A stretch of DNA of 52,514 bases from Acidimicrobiia bacterium (GTDB lineage Bacteria > Actinomycetota > Acidimicrobiia > Spongiisociales > UBA5794). This document shows, piece by piece, positions 8,934 to 17,938 of this stretch (the stretch's first letter is position 1; every line of letters starts with the position of its first letter). Position numbers and translations under genes: made by a program. The stretch covers positions 1 to 52,514 of the forward strand of contig JASJAX010000009.1 of assembly GCA_030066755.1 (NCBI GenBank). Direction: 5' to 3'. A model generated the notes under the pieces. That model saw only the letters and a list, made by a program, of their open reading frames with translations, made no database searches and was not told the origin of the DNA.

Positions 8934-10340
8934 ATGGAGTCCAAACGATCGGGCGATGCGCAGCAGCCTCCACGTTCGCGCTCGAGAGGACGACGACCGG
9001 GTGTTCCTGCGAGGACGATTCCGGCCCCTCGGGTGCGACCCGAGCGAAGGGCGGATGCCGACTCGCGGGCAGGCCGCTGCCGGGCCGTCAACCGCGCCAA
9101 CGTGGCCGCGACACCCCAATGGGCGGCCTTGGACTCCAGCTTGCAGCGAGCAATCGAGGTCGTCTCCGTTGTCCTTCCCTTCCGATCGAACCGGTATGTG
9201 ATGGACCAGCTGATCGACTGGGACCGCGTGCCCGACGATCCGATGTTCCAGCTGACGTTTCCGCAGGGAGACATGCTCTACGAGGAGGAGTTCGACGAGG
9301 TCGACCGACTGCTCGAACAGGGCGCTGATCCGAGACGAGTCGCCGAGATTGCCGATCGCATCCGAGCTCGGATGAATCCACAGCCGGGCGGGCAGAAGAC
9401 CCACAACGTACCAACGCTCGATGGGCGGCGCCTCCATGGAATCCAACACAAGTATCGCGAGACCGTGCTCTTCTTCCCGAAGCGGGGACAGACCTGCCAT
9501 GCCTACTGCACATACTGCTTCCGCTGGGCGCAGTTCATCGGAGTGAAGGATCTTCGCTTTGCCGCGATCGGGACCGACGAACTCGTCTCCTACCTGCGTC
9601 GAAACCCGGACGTGACGGATGTGCTGATCACCGGCGGCGACCCGCTGACAATGAAGACGGCCGTTCTCGAGAGGTACGTCGAGCCGTTGCTCCAACTCGG
9701 GCAACTCAGTTCGATCCGAATCGGAACCAAGGCCCCGGCGACGTGGCCCCATCGGTTCACTACCGGATCGGACGCTGACGACGTGTTGCGATTGTTCGAT
9801 CGAGTGGTGTGCAGCGGGAAGCACCTGGCGTTGATGGTGCACTACAGCCACCCGATCGAGCTCTCCACCGACCTCGCCCGACATGCCATCCGGCGGATTC
9901 GCTCGACCGGCGCCACCATTCGGATGCAGAACCCCGTGGCTCGTCGCATCAACGACGACTCCGCGGTGTGGACGGACCTCTGGCGGACGGGAGTGCGGCT
10001 CGGCTGCGTGCCGTATTACATGTTCGTCGCCCGCGACACCGGGCCGCGCAACTATTTCGAGGTGCCGTTGGCGCGCTGCTGGGAGATCTACCAGGGCGCC
10101 TACCGACACCTCAGCGGGCTGGCGCGCACGGTACGAGGACCATCGATGTCGGCCTTCCCGGGCAAGGTGCACATCCTGGGAACGACCTGCATGGATGGCA
10201 TGGAGGTGTTCGTCCTCGAGTATCTCCAAGCCCGCGACGCTGCTCTGGTGCGCCGGCCGTTCTTTGCCCGATTCGATCCCGATGTCACATGGTTCGACCA
10301 GTTGGAGCCGGCCACGGAACGTGATGCGGCCTTCTTCTGA
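8934..10340 (+). CDS. KamA-family (lysine 2,3-aminomutase-like) radical SAM protein
   Basis: CxxxCxxC 'CHAYCTYCFRWAQF', 'DVLITGGDPLTM', 'LMVHYSHPIELS', 'MQNPVARRIND'; the start may be downstream (e.g. ~9200). Confidence 0.9.
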   Translation: MESKRSGDAQQPPRSRSRGRRPGVPARTIPAPRVRPERRADADSRAGRCRAVNRANVAATPQWAALDSSLQRAIEVVSVVLPFRSNRYVMDQLIDWDRVPDDPMFQLTFPQGDMLYEEEFDEVDRLLEQGADPRRVAEIADRIRARMNPQPGGQKTHNVPTLDGRRLHGIQHKYRETVLFFPKRGQTCHAYCTYCFRWAQFIGVKDLRFAAIGTDELVSYLRRNPDVTDVLITGGDPLTMKTAVLERYVEPLLQLGQLSSIRIGTKAPATWPHRFTTGSDADDVLRLFDRVVCSGKHLALMVHYSHPIELSTDLARHAIRRIRSTGATIRMQNPVARRINDDSAVWTDLWRTGVRLGCVPYYMFVARDTGPRNYFEVPLARCWEIYQGAYRHLSGLARTVRGPSMSAFPGKVHILGTTCMDGMEVFVLEYLQARDAALVRRPFFARFDPDVTWFDQLEPATERDAAFF

Positions 10341-10351
10341 GATTGGCCGGC

Positions 10352-12823
10352 TCAGCGACGACCGGGCTCCTCGGCGCGTGGATCCTCCGGCCAGCGGTGT
10401 TTGGGGTAGCGGCCGGCCATGTCCTTGCGGACTTCCTGCCACGACCCGTCCCAGAAGCCTTCGAGGTCGGTCGTGATCTGTACCGGACGATCTGCGGGAG
10501 AGAGCAACATCACCCGCACCGGCCGGCCGGCGATGCGGGGAGCGTCGGTGGTGCCGAAGAACTCCTGGACCCTCGCAGCAATGGTCGGTTGCTCGCCCGA
10601 GTAGTCAACCGCAACACGCCGTCCGCTGGGGATCTCGATTTCGCGCGGCACGAGTTGCTCAACCTCGCTCGCGGCCGGATAGCCGACGTGGTTTCGCAGA
10701 ACCTGGAGGACGTCGAGACGCCGCACGTCGTCGAGCCCCATCGGCTCGCCGAGGTACGGAACGAGCCAGTCGTCGATCGATGCGGCGAGCGCAGGGATCG
10801 AAACGTCCGGCCACGGTGGGCCCGCGTGTCGATGCAGGAACTCGACCCGGCTGCGGAACTCCGATGCAGCGGACGTCCAAGCGAGATCTCGCAGCTCGCC
10901 GTCGACAAGCCTGCGCACGATGGCGTCGGTCGTGGCGGAACTGGAGCTGGGGCGACGCCGGGACGAATCGAGCGCCAGACCGCCGAGCTTGCGTTCGGTG
11001 CGCTCCCAGAGCTCGTCGCCGTCCCACTCCAGAGTCGTTCGTTCCCGGACTTCGTGGGCAAAACGCAACGCAACGTCGTCGGCGTCGATCGGAGCCGCCA
11101 CCCGGATCCGCGCATCCTTGCGCTTTCCGTCGAGATCGGCCGGCACGACAAAGGCTTCCACCGCCAACGGATCACGATCGGATAGCCAGGCCGTTGTCCC
11201 GGTGCGGAGTTGAAACCGACCGGGGCTCCCCCGCCGCACGGCGAGACGGTCCGGGAACGCCAACGCGAGGACGGCTCCCGATCGATCCGCATCGACGGCT
11301 CCATCCGGGATCCCGGCGCGGCGCCGAAGGTCGTCGGCCACCCGGCGGACACGTCGGATCGTCCGGACGGATGCCGCCGGATGGCGGACACTCGGGTCGA
11401 CCACGAGCCGCACCCGCAAGCCCAGGTCCACCGGGAGGTCGTCGGGGTGTCCGTGCAGGACATCGCGCTCGTCGAGCAGCGCCGCGATGACCGCAGCGAG
11501 CGCCCGGTGTTCGCCGGCGTCGACCACCATGCGGGCAAGTCGCGGGTGAAGGGGAAGATCGACCATGGCGCGCCCGGTCTCGGTGAGCCGGCCACGATCG
11601 TCGATGGCGCCGAGCATGCCGAGTAGCTCCACTCCTCCGGCATAGGCCTTGGCCGGCGGCTGGTCGAGGAATCCGAGCGCCGATGGATCCGGCGTGCCCC
11701 AGGCCGCAAGCTCGAGCGCCAGGCCGGCGAGATCGACCTGCGAGATCTCCGGGTCGATGTGCGGGCGGCGTCCCCCGTGCTCGAGTTTCGACCACAGCCG
11801 ATAGGCCACACCGGGCTCGGTTCGGCCCGCCCTGCCGGCTCGCTGCTCTGCCGAGGCCCGCGAAATCGGGATCGTCTGGAGGCGAGTCATCCCGTGGCGA
11901 AGGTCGAGACGGGGTGCCCTCGCCTGTCCGCTATCGATCACGATCCGAACCCCTTCGACGGTGAGCGAGGTCTCGGCGATGTCGGTGGAGAGCACGACCT
12001 TGCGGCGCCCGGCTGCGGAGGGAAGGAGTGCGGCGTCCTGGTCCTCCGGCGGGATGCTCCCGTGGAGGAGCCGAATGTCGGCATCGAGGCCGAGATCGTC
12101 GAGCAGGTCCCGACACCTGACCATCGCACGCATTCCCGGCAGGAACACCAGCACATCGCCCGTGTCATTGCGCAATGCGCCCTGTACGACGGATGCGGCA
12201 TGGTCCTCGACCCACACGCCCCGTGGTGGCCGCTCCCAACGCACATCGATGGGATATGTCCGCGTGTCGGCGGTCACAATCGGTGCCGAATTCTGGCCTC
12301 CGAGGAGGGCCGCAACTCGTTCGGCGTCGATCGTTGCCGACATCGCCACGATCTTCAGGTCGGGACGCAACGACGCCCGGGCATCGAGCGCGAAGGCGAG
12401 CCCGAGGTCGGTCTGGAGGTTGCGCTCGTGGAGCTCGTCGAAGATCAACGCCGCGGTGTTCGGCAGCTCCGGGTCACGCTGGAGTCGCCGGGTCAGGATG
12501 CCTTCGGTGATGACTTCGATCTGCGTCGCCGAGCTCGTGCGCCGCTCGTCTCGGGTGACAAAACCGATCGACTGACCGACGGATTCGCCGGCCAGGTCGG
12601 CCATGCGCCGAGCCGCCGCTCGGGTCGCCAGGCGGCGTGGCTCGAGCATCACGATGCGCCGCCCCTCGGTCCACGGCTCGTCGACGAGCCTGAGCGGTAC
12701 CACCGTCGTCTTCCCCGAGCCCGGCGGCGCCGTGAGCACCACGTGTCCATGGGTGCCCAATGCCGCACGAACCTCGTCGATGCTGGACTCGATCGGCAGC
12801 CCGGTATCGGGAACAGAGATCAT
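10352..12823 (-). CDS. hrpB: ATP-dependent helicase HrpB
   Basis: 'LTAPPGSGKTTVVPLRL', 'DELHER', 'MSATIDAERVAALLG', 'RAGRAGRTEPGVAYRLW'; ATG at 12823. Confidence 0.93.
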   Translation of the reverse strand: MISVPDTGLPIESSIDEVRAALGTHGHVVLTAPPGSGKTTVVPLRLVDEPWTEGRRIVMLEPRRLATRAAARRMADLAGESVGQSIGFVTRDERRTSSATQIEVITEGILTRRLQRDPELPNTAALIFDELHERNLQTDLGLAFALDARASLRPDLKIVAMSATIDAERVAALLGGQNSAPIVTADTRTYPIDVRWERPPRGVWVEDHAASVVQGALRNDTGDVLVFLPGMRAMVRCRDLLDDLGLDADIRLLHGSIPPEDQDAALLPSAAGRRKVVLSTDIAETSLTVEGVRIVIDSGQARAPRLDLRHGMTRLQTIPISRASAEQRAGRAGRTEPGVAYRLWSKLEHGGRRPHIDPEISQVDLAGLALELAAWGTPDPSALGFLDQPPAKAYAGGVELLGMLGAIDDRGRLTETGRAMVDLPLHPRLARMVVDAGEHRALAAVIAALLDERDVLHGHPDDLPVDLGLRVRLVVDPSVRHPAASVRTIRRVRRVADDLRRRAGIPDGAVDADRSGAVLALAFPDRLAVRRGSPGRFQLRTGTTAWLSDRDPLAVEAFVVPADLDGKRKDARIRVAAPIDADDVALRFAHEVRERTTLEWDGDELWERTERKLGGLALDSSRRRPSSSSATTDAIVRRLVDGELRDLAWTSAASEFRSRVEFLHRHAGPPWPDVSIPALAASIDDWLVPYLGEPMGLDDVRRLDVLQVLRNHVGYPAASEVEQLVPREIEIPSGRRVAVDYSGEQPTIAARVQEFFGTTDAPRIAGRPVRVMLLSPADRPVQITTDLEGFWDGSWQEVRKDMAGRYPKHRWPEDPRAEEPGRR

Positions 12824-12860
12824 CGCACGGAGCGTAGGCGACGGTCGGCCAACGGCCACC

Positions 12861-12909
12861 AGCCCCCAGCCCCCAGCCCTGAGACCTGGGACTTGGGACT
12901 TGGGACTCG
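12861..12909. repeat. Heptamer array 3: AGCCCCC AGCCCCC AGCCCTG AGACCTG GGACTTG GGACTTG GGACTCG
   Basis: Seven exact 7-bp units in the divergent hrpB/feoA gap. Confidence 0.85.
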
Positions 12910-13061
12910 GCGATCCCACCGCCGCACAACATCTGCACGGCCTCCCGCAATCAGCCAGCCAGAATCCCGGGGGCAAAGGGCCTTTCGTCCCTGGGGCGCC
13001 GCCGAGTTCCGAAGTTAAGGTGCGCCTGAACACCGAACGACGGATTCTTGAAGTGCGCCCT

Positions 13062-13343
13062 ATGAACCAGCCCGTACCCGCCCAGGCACCCGATCGCCCA
13101 CTGTCGGTGACGCTGGCATCGGTCGAGACCGGCACGCGGGTGCGGGTTCTCGATCTCGCCGTGGAGCGGAGCATCGCTCGACGTTTGGCCGACCTCGGCC
13201 TGACGATCGGTTCGCACGCCACCGTGGTGCAGAGCTCGTCGACTGCCGTGATCCTCGCAGCACGCGGAAGCCGCTTGGCGATTGGTCGGCCGCTCGCACG
13301 GGAGATCGTCGTCACCATCGAGCCGGATGGCGGGACTCCATGA
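13062..13343 (+). CDS. feoA: FeoA-family ferrous iron transport protein
   Basis: 'RRLADLGLTIGSHATVVQSSS...AARGSRLAIGRPLAREIVV' SH3-like FeoA pattern directly before the FeoB GTPase. Confidence 0.85.
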   Translation: MNQPVPAQAPDRPLSVTLASVETGTRVRVLDLAVERSIARRLADLGLTIGSHATVVQSSSTAVILAARGSRLAIGRPLAREIVVTIEPDGGTP

Positions 13344-13849
13344 ACCCGCCGATTTCGATGGCGCTCGCCGGAAACCCCAACAGCGGGAAGACCACACTGT
13401 TCAATGTGATCACCGGCTCGCGACATCACGTCGGGAACTGGCCGGGCAAGACCGTCGAACGTCGGTCGGGAACCGTGCGGCACGGGACCCACGACATCGA
13501 GATCGTCGACCTACCCGGCGCCTACAGTCTGGCCGCCACCTCTCCGGAGGAGGTTCTGGCCCGCGACTACCTCATCGACGAACGCCCTGATGTCGTGGTC
13601 ATCGTGGTCGACGCCTCCCACCTCGAACGCAACCTCTTCCTGGCGACCCAGATTCTCGAGTTCGGTACGCCGGCCGTGCTCGCTCTCAACATGACCGACG
13701 TCGCTGCAGCCGCCGGTATCGAGCTCGACCTCGCCACACTCGCCGAACGGCTCGGAGTCCCGGTTGTGCCGCTCGCCGCGAGCAAACGAGTCGGCGTCGA
13801 GGCGCTGCTCGATGCCGTCATCGAGGTCGGAACGAGGACCGCAGCGTGA
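13340..13849 (+). CDS. feoB: FeoB N-terminal GTPase domain as a stand-alone ORF
   Basis: 'LAGNPNSGKTTLFNVITGSRHHVGNWPGKTVERRSG', 'DLPGAYSL', 'LNMTD'; ends after the G5 region. Confidence 0.92.
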   Translation: MNPPISMALAGNPNSGKTTLFNVITGSRHHVGNWPGKTVERRSGTVRHGTHDIEIVDLPGAYSLAATSPEEVLARDYLIDERPDVVVIVVDASHLERNLFLATQILEFGTPAVLALNMTDVAAAAGIELDLATLAERLGVPVVPLAASKRVGVEALLDAVIEVGTRTAA

Positions 13850-15555
13850 GCGACGCCCTCCATGTCGAGTATGCAGCGGAGATCGAAGCCGCCGTCGCCA
13901 CGATCGAGGTCGCCATTGCAGCCAGTCCGGCGGTCGCCAACGAATTCCCGTCACGTTGGCTCGCGCTCGAACTCCTCGAGAACGGCGACGACCTGCGACG
14001 CAGGATCACCGCCCTCGAAGGTGGCCAATCGGTGATTGACGCTGCGGAGGTCGCAATGGCGGATCTCCGGACCCACCACGGCGACCAGGCATCGATCGCC
14101 GTCGCCGGCGGTCGGTATGACTGGGTGCAGGAAGTCGCCATCGAGATCACCCGCGCCGGCCGCAGCGATGCACCGACGAGGTCAGACCGGATCGATCGTG
14201 TCCTGACCCATCCCTTCGCCGGAGTACCGGTATTCATGTTCGCCATGTGGGCGGTCTTCAAGCTGACCGCCGACGTCGCCGCGGTGTTCCTCGACTGGAT
14301 CGACTCCGTGGTCAACGGGCCGGTGGCGCGATGGGTGGCATCGGCGATCGGAGCGATGGGTCTGGGCGACACGTGGTTCGAGGACCTGATGGTCGACGGT
14401 GTTGTTGCCGGCGTTGGCGGGATTCTCGTGTTCCTCCCCGTGTTGATCGCCCTCTACATGGCACTCGCCGTCCTGGAGGACAGCGGCTACATGGCCCGCG
14501 CCGCGCTCGTCATGGACCGGCTGATGCGACGCCTGGGTCTGCCCGCCAAGAGCTTCCTCCCGATGCTCGTCGGCTTCGGTTGCACCGTTCCGGCGATTTA
14601 CGCCACCAGGACCCTCGAACGTCGCCGCGACCGGGTCCTCACCGGCCTGCTCGTCCCGTTCATGAGCTGCGGCGCCCGCCTCCCCGTGTATGTGTTGATG
14701 GCGGCGGCGTTCTTCCCGAACCGACGCGGCACCGTGGTGTTCGGCATGTACCTCCTGGGTGTTGTCGTTGCCTTGATCATCGGCTTCGTGGCGAGCAAAA
14801 CGGTGATGAGCACTTCGGCCGCTCCCCCACTGATGCTCGAACTGCCGTCGTATCGTCGACCGACGCTGCGCGCCGTGTGGTTCCACACTTGGAAACGCAC
14901 CTCGTCGTTCGTCAAAGATGCCGGAACCATCATCCTCGCCACGAGCATCGTGCTGTGGGTCTTGATGGCGATCCCGATCGGCGGCGGATCGTTCGCCGAT
15001 ACCGCCATCGAAGACAGCGCGTTCGGCCGTACGGCCCAAGTCGCCGCACCGGTCTTCGAGCCCGCGGGCTTCGGTTCGTGGGAAGCGACGGGAGCGCTGG
15101 CGACCGGATTCGTCGCCAAGGAGGTCGTGGTCACCTCGATGGCGCAGATCTACGGCACCGACCGAGCCATCGAGGACCTGACGGATCCCTCGTTCGCCGA
15201 CGACCTCGCCGAAGTTGGGAGCGGCTTCGTGGACGCGTTGCGCGACACGGCGCTCGCGGTACCCGGGATCATCGGCATCGACCTCGTGGACGACGACGCC
15301 GAGGCGGCATCTGCCGGCCTGATCGCCGCCGTCACCAGCGGCTTCGACGCTGCGAGTGGCGGGCATGGGGCCCTGGCGGCCCTGGCGTTCTGCGTCTTCG
15401 TCCTCCTCTACACGCCGTGCGTCGCCGCCGTCGCGGCGGCACGTCGTGAGCTCGGATCACGATGGATGTGGACCAGCATCATCGGCCAGACCGCCCTGGC
15501 TTGGTCGATGGCGGTGGTGACCTTCCAGATAGGCAAACTCCTGTCGCTGGGCTAG
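13846..15555 (+). CDS. feoB: FeoB membrane/helical domain as a separate ORF
   Basis: 'HPFAGVPVFMFAMWAVFKLT', 'ALAVLEDSGYMARAALVMDRLMRRLGLPAKSFLPMLVGFGCTVPAIYATRTLERRRDR', 'KEVVVTSMAQIYG'; GTGA overlap with the GTPase ORF. Confidence 0.93.
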   Translation: MSDALHVEYAAEIEAAVATIEVAIAASPAVANEFPSRWLALELLENGDDLRRRITALEGGQSVIDAAEVAMADLRTHHGDQASIAVAGGRYDWVQEVAIEITRAGRSDAPTRSDRIDRVLTHPFAGVPVFMFAMWAVFKLTADVAAVFLDWIDSVVNGPVARWVASAIGAMGLGDTWFEDLMVDGVVAGVGGILVFLPVLIALYMALAVLEDSGYMARAALVMDRLMRRLGLPAKSFLPMLVGFGCTVPAIYATRTLERRRDRVLTGLLVPFMSCGARLPVYVLMAAAFFPNRRGTVVFGMYLLGVVVALIIGFVASKTVMSTSAAPPLMLELPSYRRPTLRAVWFHTWKRTSSFVKDAGTIILATSIVLWVLMAIPIGGGSFADTAIEDSAFGRTAQVAAPVFEPAGFGSWEATGALATGFVAKEVVVTSMAQIYGTDRAIEDLTDPSFADDLAEVGSGFVDALRDTALAVPGIIGIDLVDDDAEAASAGLIAAVTSGFDAASGGHGALAALAFCVFVLLYTPCVAAVAAARRELGSRWMWTSIIGQTALAWSMAVVTFQIGKLLSLG

Positions 15556-15577
15556 CTGCTGCGCCCAGCCCCGGGCA

Positions 15578-16519
15578 TCACGATGCGCGCTTGTACGCCC
15601 CTGGGCGAACGCCGACCACACGCTGGAAGGCGTTGCTGAACGCCGCCTCGGTGCGGTACCCGACGCGGCTGGCGACAGCGGCAACCGATCGTTGCTCCTC
15701 CTTCAGGAGTCGAGTTGCCAGGTGGATCCGCCAGCGGGTCAGGTAGTCGCCCGGGGTCTCACCGACCGTCGAGCGGAACCGGCCGAAGAAGCTGGAGCGT
15801 GACATGCCGACTGCCGTTGCCAACTCGGTCGCGGTCCACGATCGGTCGGGGTGACGATGGATCAGACCCAGCGCCTCGGCGATGGCCGGATCGCGGAGCC
15901 CGCCGAGCCACCCCACATGGTCGTCCGGGAGGTCGGCGATGTACCGGCGCAACACGTAGACGAGCAGAACGTCGGTCAGGCGTCCGATCACGGCCTCCGA
16001 CCCGGGAGTCGACTCGTCAACCTCCTCGGCGATCAGCTCGACGAGCATCTCGACGACACGGGACACCCGGCCTCGTTGATCTCGCACCACGAGGAGCGGG
16101 GGGATCATCGAGAACACAGGATGCACGTCACTGCGATCGAAATCGACCGTGCCGCAGATGAGCGACGTGTGCGCTCCGCCGCCGGCGACCACGAGGTGGC
16201 CCATGCCGGCGTCGTCGACGGTCGTGGCGTCGCTGATCGGCACGGTCGCTCGCTCCGGGGCGTCGGTCATCAGATGGTTGTCGCCGGCGGGAATCACGAC
16301 GACGTCACCCCTCTGCAACTCGATCGGATCGCCGCCATCGGCCAGCCGTACCCAGGCGTGCCCGCGGACGACGGCGTGGAAGATCCCGCTCGCCGTCCGA
16401 CCGGATTCGATCCCCCACGGCGCATCGAGCGCAGCTCGCGAGAAGATCGATCCCCGCATCTGCACCGAGCGCAGGATATCAGTGAGTGCGTCAGCCATCA
16501 GAGATTCCGTACGTATCAA
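15578..16519 (-). CDS. AraC-family transcriptional regulator with cupin domain
   Basis: C-terminal HTH 'VAAVASRVGYRTEAAFSNAFQRVVGVRPGAYKR'; N-terminal cupin-like region. Confidence 0.92.
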   Translation of the reverse strand: MIRTESLMADALTDILRSVQMRGSIFSRAALDAPWGIESGRTASGIFHAVVRGHAWVRLADGGDPIELQRGDVVVIPAGDNHLMTDAPERATVPISDATTVDDAGMGHLVVAGGGAHTSLICGTVDFDRSDVHPVFSMIPPLLVVRDQRGRVSRVVEMLVELIAEEVDESTPGSEAVIGRLTDVLLVYVLRRYIADLPDDHVGWLGGLRDPAIAEALGLIHRHPDRSWTATELATAVGMSRSSFFGRFRSTVGETPGDYLTRWRIHLATRLLKEEQRSVAAVASRVGYRTEAAFSNAFQRVVGVRPGAYKRAS

Positions 16520-16605
16520 TATGAATAGTGGACATTTGCGTATTCACACGTCCCATACCTCACACTACGTTACGTCACGACGGGACGTCAAGACCTGGAG
16601 GGCAC

Positions 16606-16860
16606 ATGAGCAAGGTGTGGATCCCGACCATTGCCAACTTCTTTCTCCCCGGAGCCGGCTACCTGATCCTCGGCGTCAAACGAGCGTTGTCGCTGATGTG
16701 GCTCCCCGGCTTCGTAGCACTCACGATCGTGGAGTTCGGGATCCAGGACTCCGAGCCGAATCTCTACTGGCTCATGTTCGCCGCAGTGTTCGTGATCAAC
16801 CTGGCGTTTGCGATCGACGTGTACCAGCTGGCGCAGGAGAAGGCTGAGCAGGCCGCCTAG
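16606..16860 (+). CDS. Small membrane protein
   Basis: 'IANFFLPGAGYLILGVKRALSLMWLPGFVAL'; RBS-like GGAGGG before ATG. Confidence 0.65.
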   Translation: MSKVWIPTIANFFLPGAGYLILGVKRALSLMWLPGFVALTIVEFGIQDSEPNLYWLMFAAVFVINLAFAIDVYQLAQEKAEQAA

Positions 16861-16901
16861 TCGACCTCAAGGGAACCAGCGGCGACACCGACACTCAGAC
16901 C

Positions 16902-17282
16902 ATGAGTCTTCACTTCCTCGCTGGCTACGTGCTCGGTGAGCACGGCCGTCAGTCGGCCCGCCTGGCCGCAGCGGCTGGGGCTGCAGCCGGGTCGGGCGCC
17001 CAACGCGACGACATCTATGAACTCCACGATCGGGTCGATCGCCTGACCCTCGTCGTGGCGGCCATGTGGTCGCTACTCCAAGAGCAGGGACTCGATGAGC
17101 AAGCCCTCGCCGACCGCATCCGCGAGATGGACGAGGCCGACGGTTCCGCCGACGGCAAGATGACCCAGCAGGCTACGGACTGCTCGAGCTGCGGGGCAAA
17201 GATCGGCGCCGGCCTCGACCGCTGCCAGTTCTGCGGGGCCGCCGCAACCGACGGCACCGCCGACCCGTTTGCCAGGGTGTAG
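16902..17282 (+). CDS. Hypothetical protein with C-terminal zinc ribbon
   Basis: 'DCSSCGAKIGAGLDRCQFCGAAA' CxxC...CxxC. Confidence 0.7.
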   Translation: MSLHFLAGYVLGEHGRQSARLAAAAGAAAGSGAQRDDIYELHDRVDRLTLVVAAMWSLLQEQGLDEQALADRIREMDEADGSADGKMTQQATDCSSCGAKIGAGLDRCQFCGAAATDGTADPFARV

Positions 17283-17410
17283 TCACAAGTCACAAGTCTC
17301 AAGTCGCAAGTCCAGACCTGAGACACAATGACTTGAGACTTGAGGCACTCTGACCTGAGACTTGAGACCTGAGACCTGAGACCTGAGACCTGAGACCTGA
17401 GACCTGAGAC
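17283..17410. repeat. Heptamer array 4, two opposed blocks
   Basis: TCACAAG/TCTCAAG/TCGCAAG units start the base after the TAG stop, then GACTTGA/GACCTGA units to 17410; lies between convergent genes. Confidence 0.9.
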
Positions 17411-17441
17411 TCTGTAGCGCTGCGACGGTGATCACACACCG

Positions 17442-17873
17442 CTAGATCTGGGCCCCATCCGGTCCGAGGGTGCCGTCGCGACCGGCGTTGCGTAGATGGG
17501 TGACCCAGTCGCCGCTCGACACCATCGTTTCGGGGTCGAGCGGGCGGTGGTGCCGGTATACCCAAGCCGTACCTGCCGGCGTCACGAGATCGAGCTCCTC
17601 ACGAAGGTAGAGCGACGCATCGGAGTCTGCCGGATCGAAGCCTTCGAACGGATCCAGGACGTCTGCAAGGCGATCGTCCGTCACCTCGTAGAGGTCCCCA
17701 ACGACGACCCCTGGCCCTTCGGTCAACGCCGGGTACGCACCGAGATCGTGCAAGGTCCCCCGGACTCGAGCCGACCCGAGGTGGCGAACGAGCGATGCAA
17801 TCCCGATGCGACGTTGAGTGTCGAACGGGGGGCGCAACGAGCCGTAGAAGAAGATGCGATCACCAACCTGCAC
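17442..17873 (-). CDS. Gamma-glutamylcyclotransferase-family protein
   Basis: 'FFYGSLRPPF', 'GTLHDLGAYPALTEG', 'DVLDPFEGF' typical of AIG2/GGCT-like proteins. Confidence 0.85.
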   Translation of the reverse strand: MQVGDRIFFYGSLRPPFDTQRRIGIASLVRHLGSARVRGTLHDLGAYPALTEGPGVVVGDLYEVTDDRLADVLDPFEGFDPADSDASLYLREELDLVTPAGTAWVYRHHRPLDPETMVSSGDWVTHLRNAGRDGTLGPDGAQI

Positions 17874-17938
17874 CGCGTCAACCTACCCGGCAGGCTGCAA
17901 ACTCGATCGGTAGCCTCCGCACCGTCGAAGGGAGCGGC

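Noticed and set aside
8838-10442. Long minus ORF (534 aa) opposite the KamA-like gene
   Set aside because: Antisense shadow ORF of a high-GC gene; the plus strand has clear radical SAM motifs.
17283-17410. Possible CRISPR array
   Set aside because: Period is 7 bp with no spacers, and no cas genes are present; same for the other arrays.
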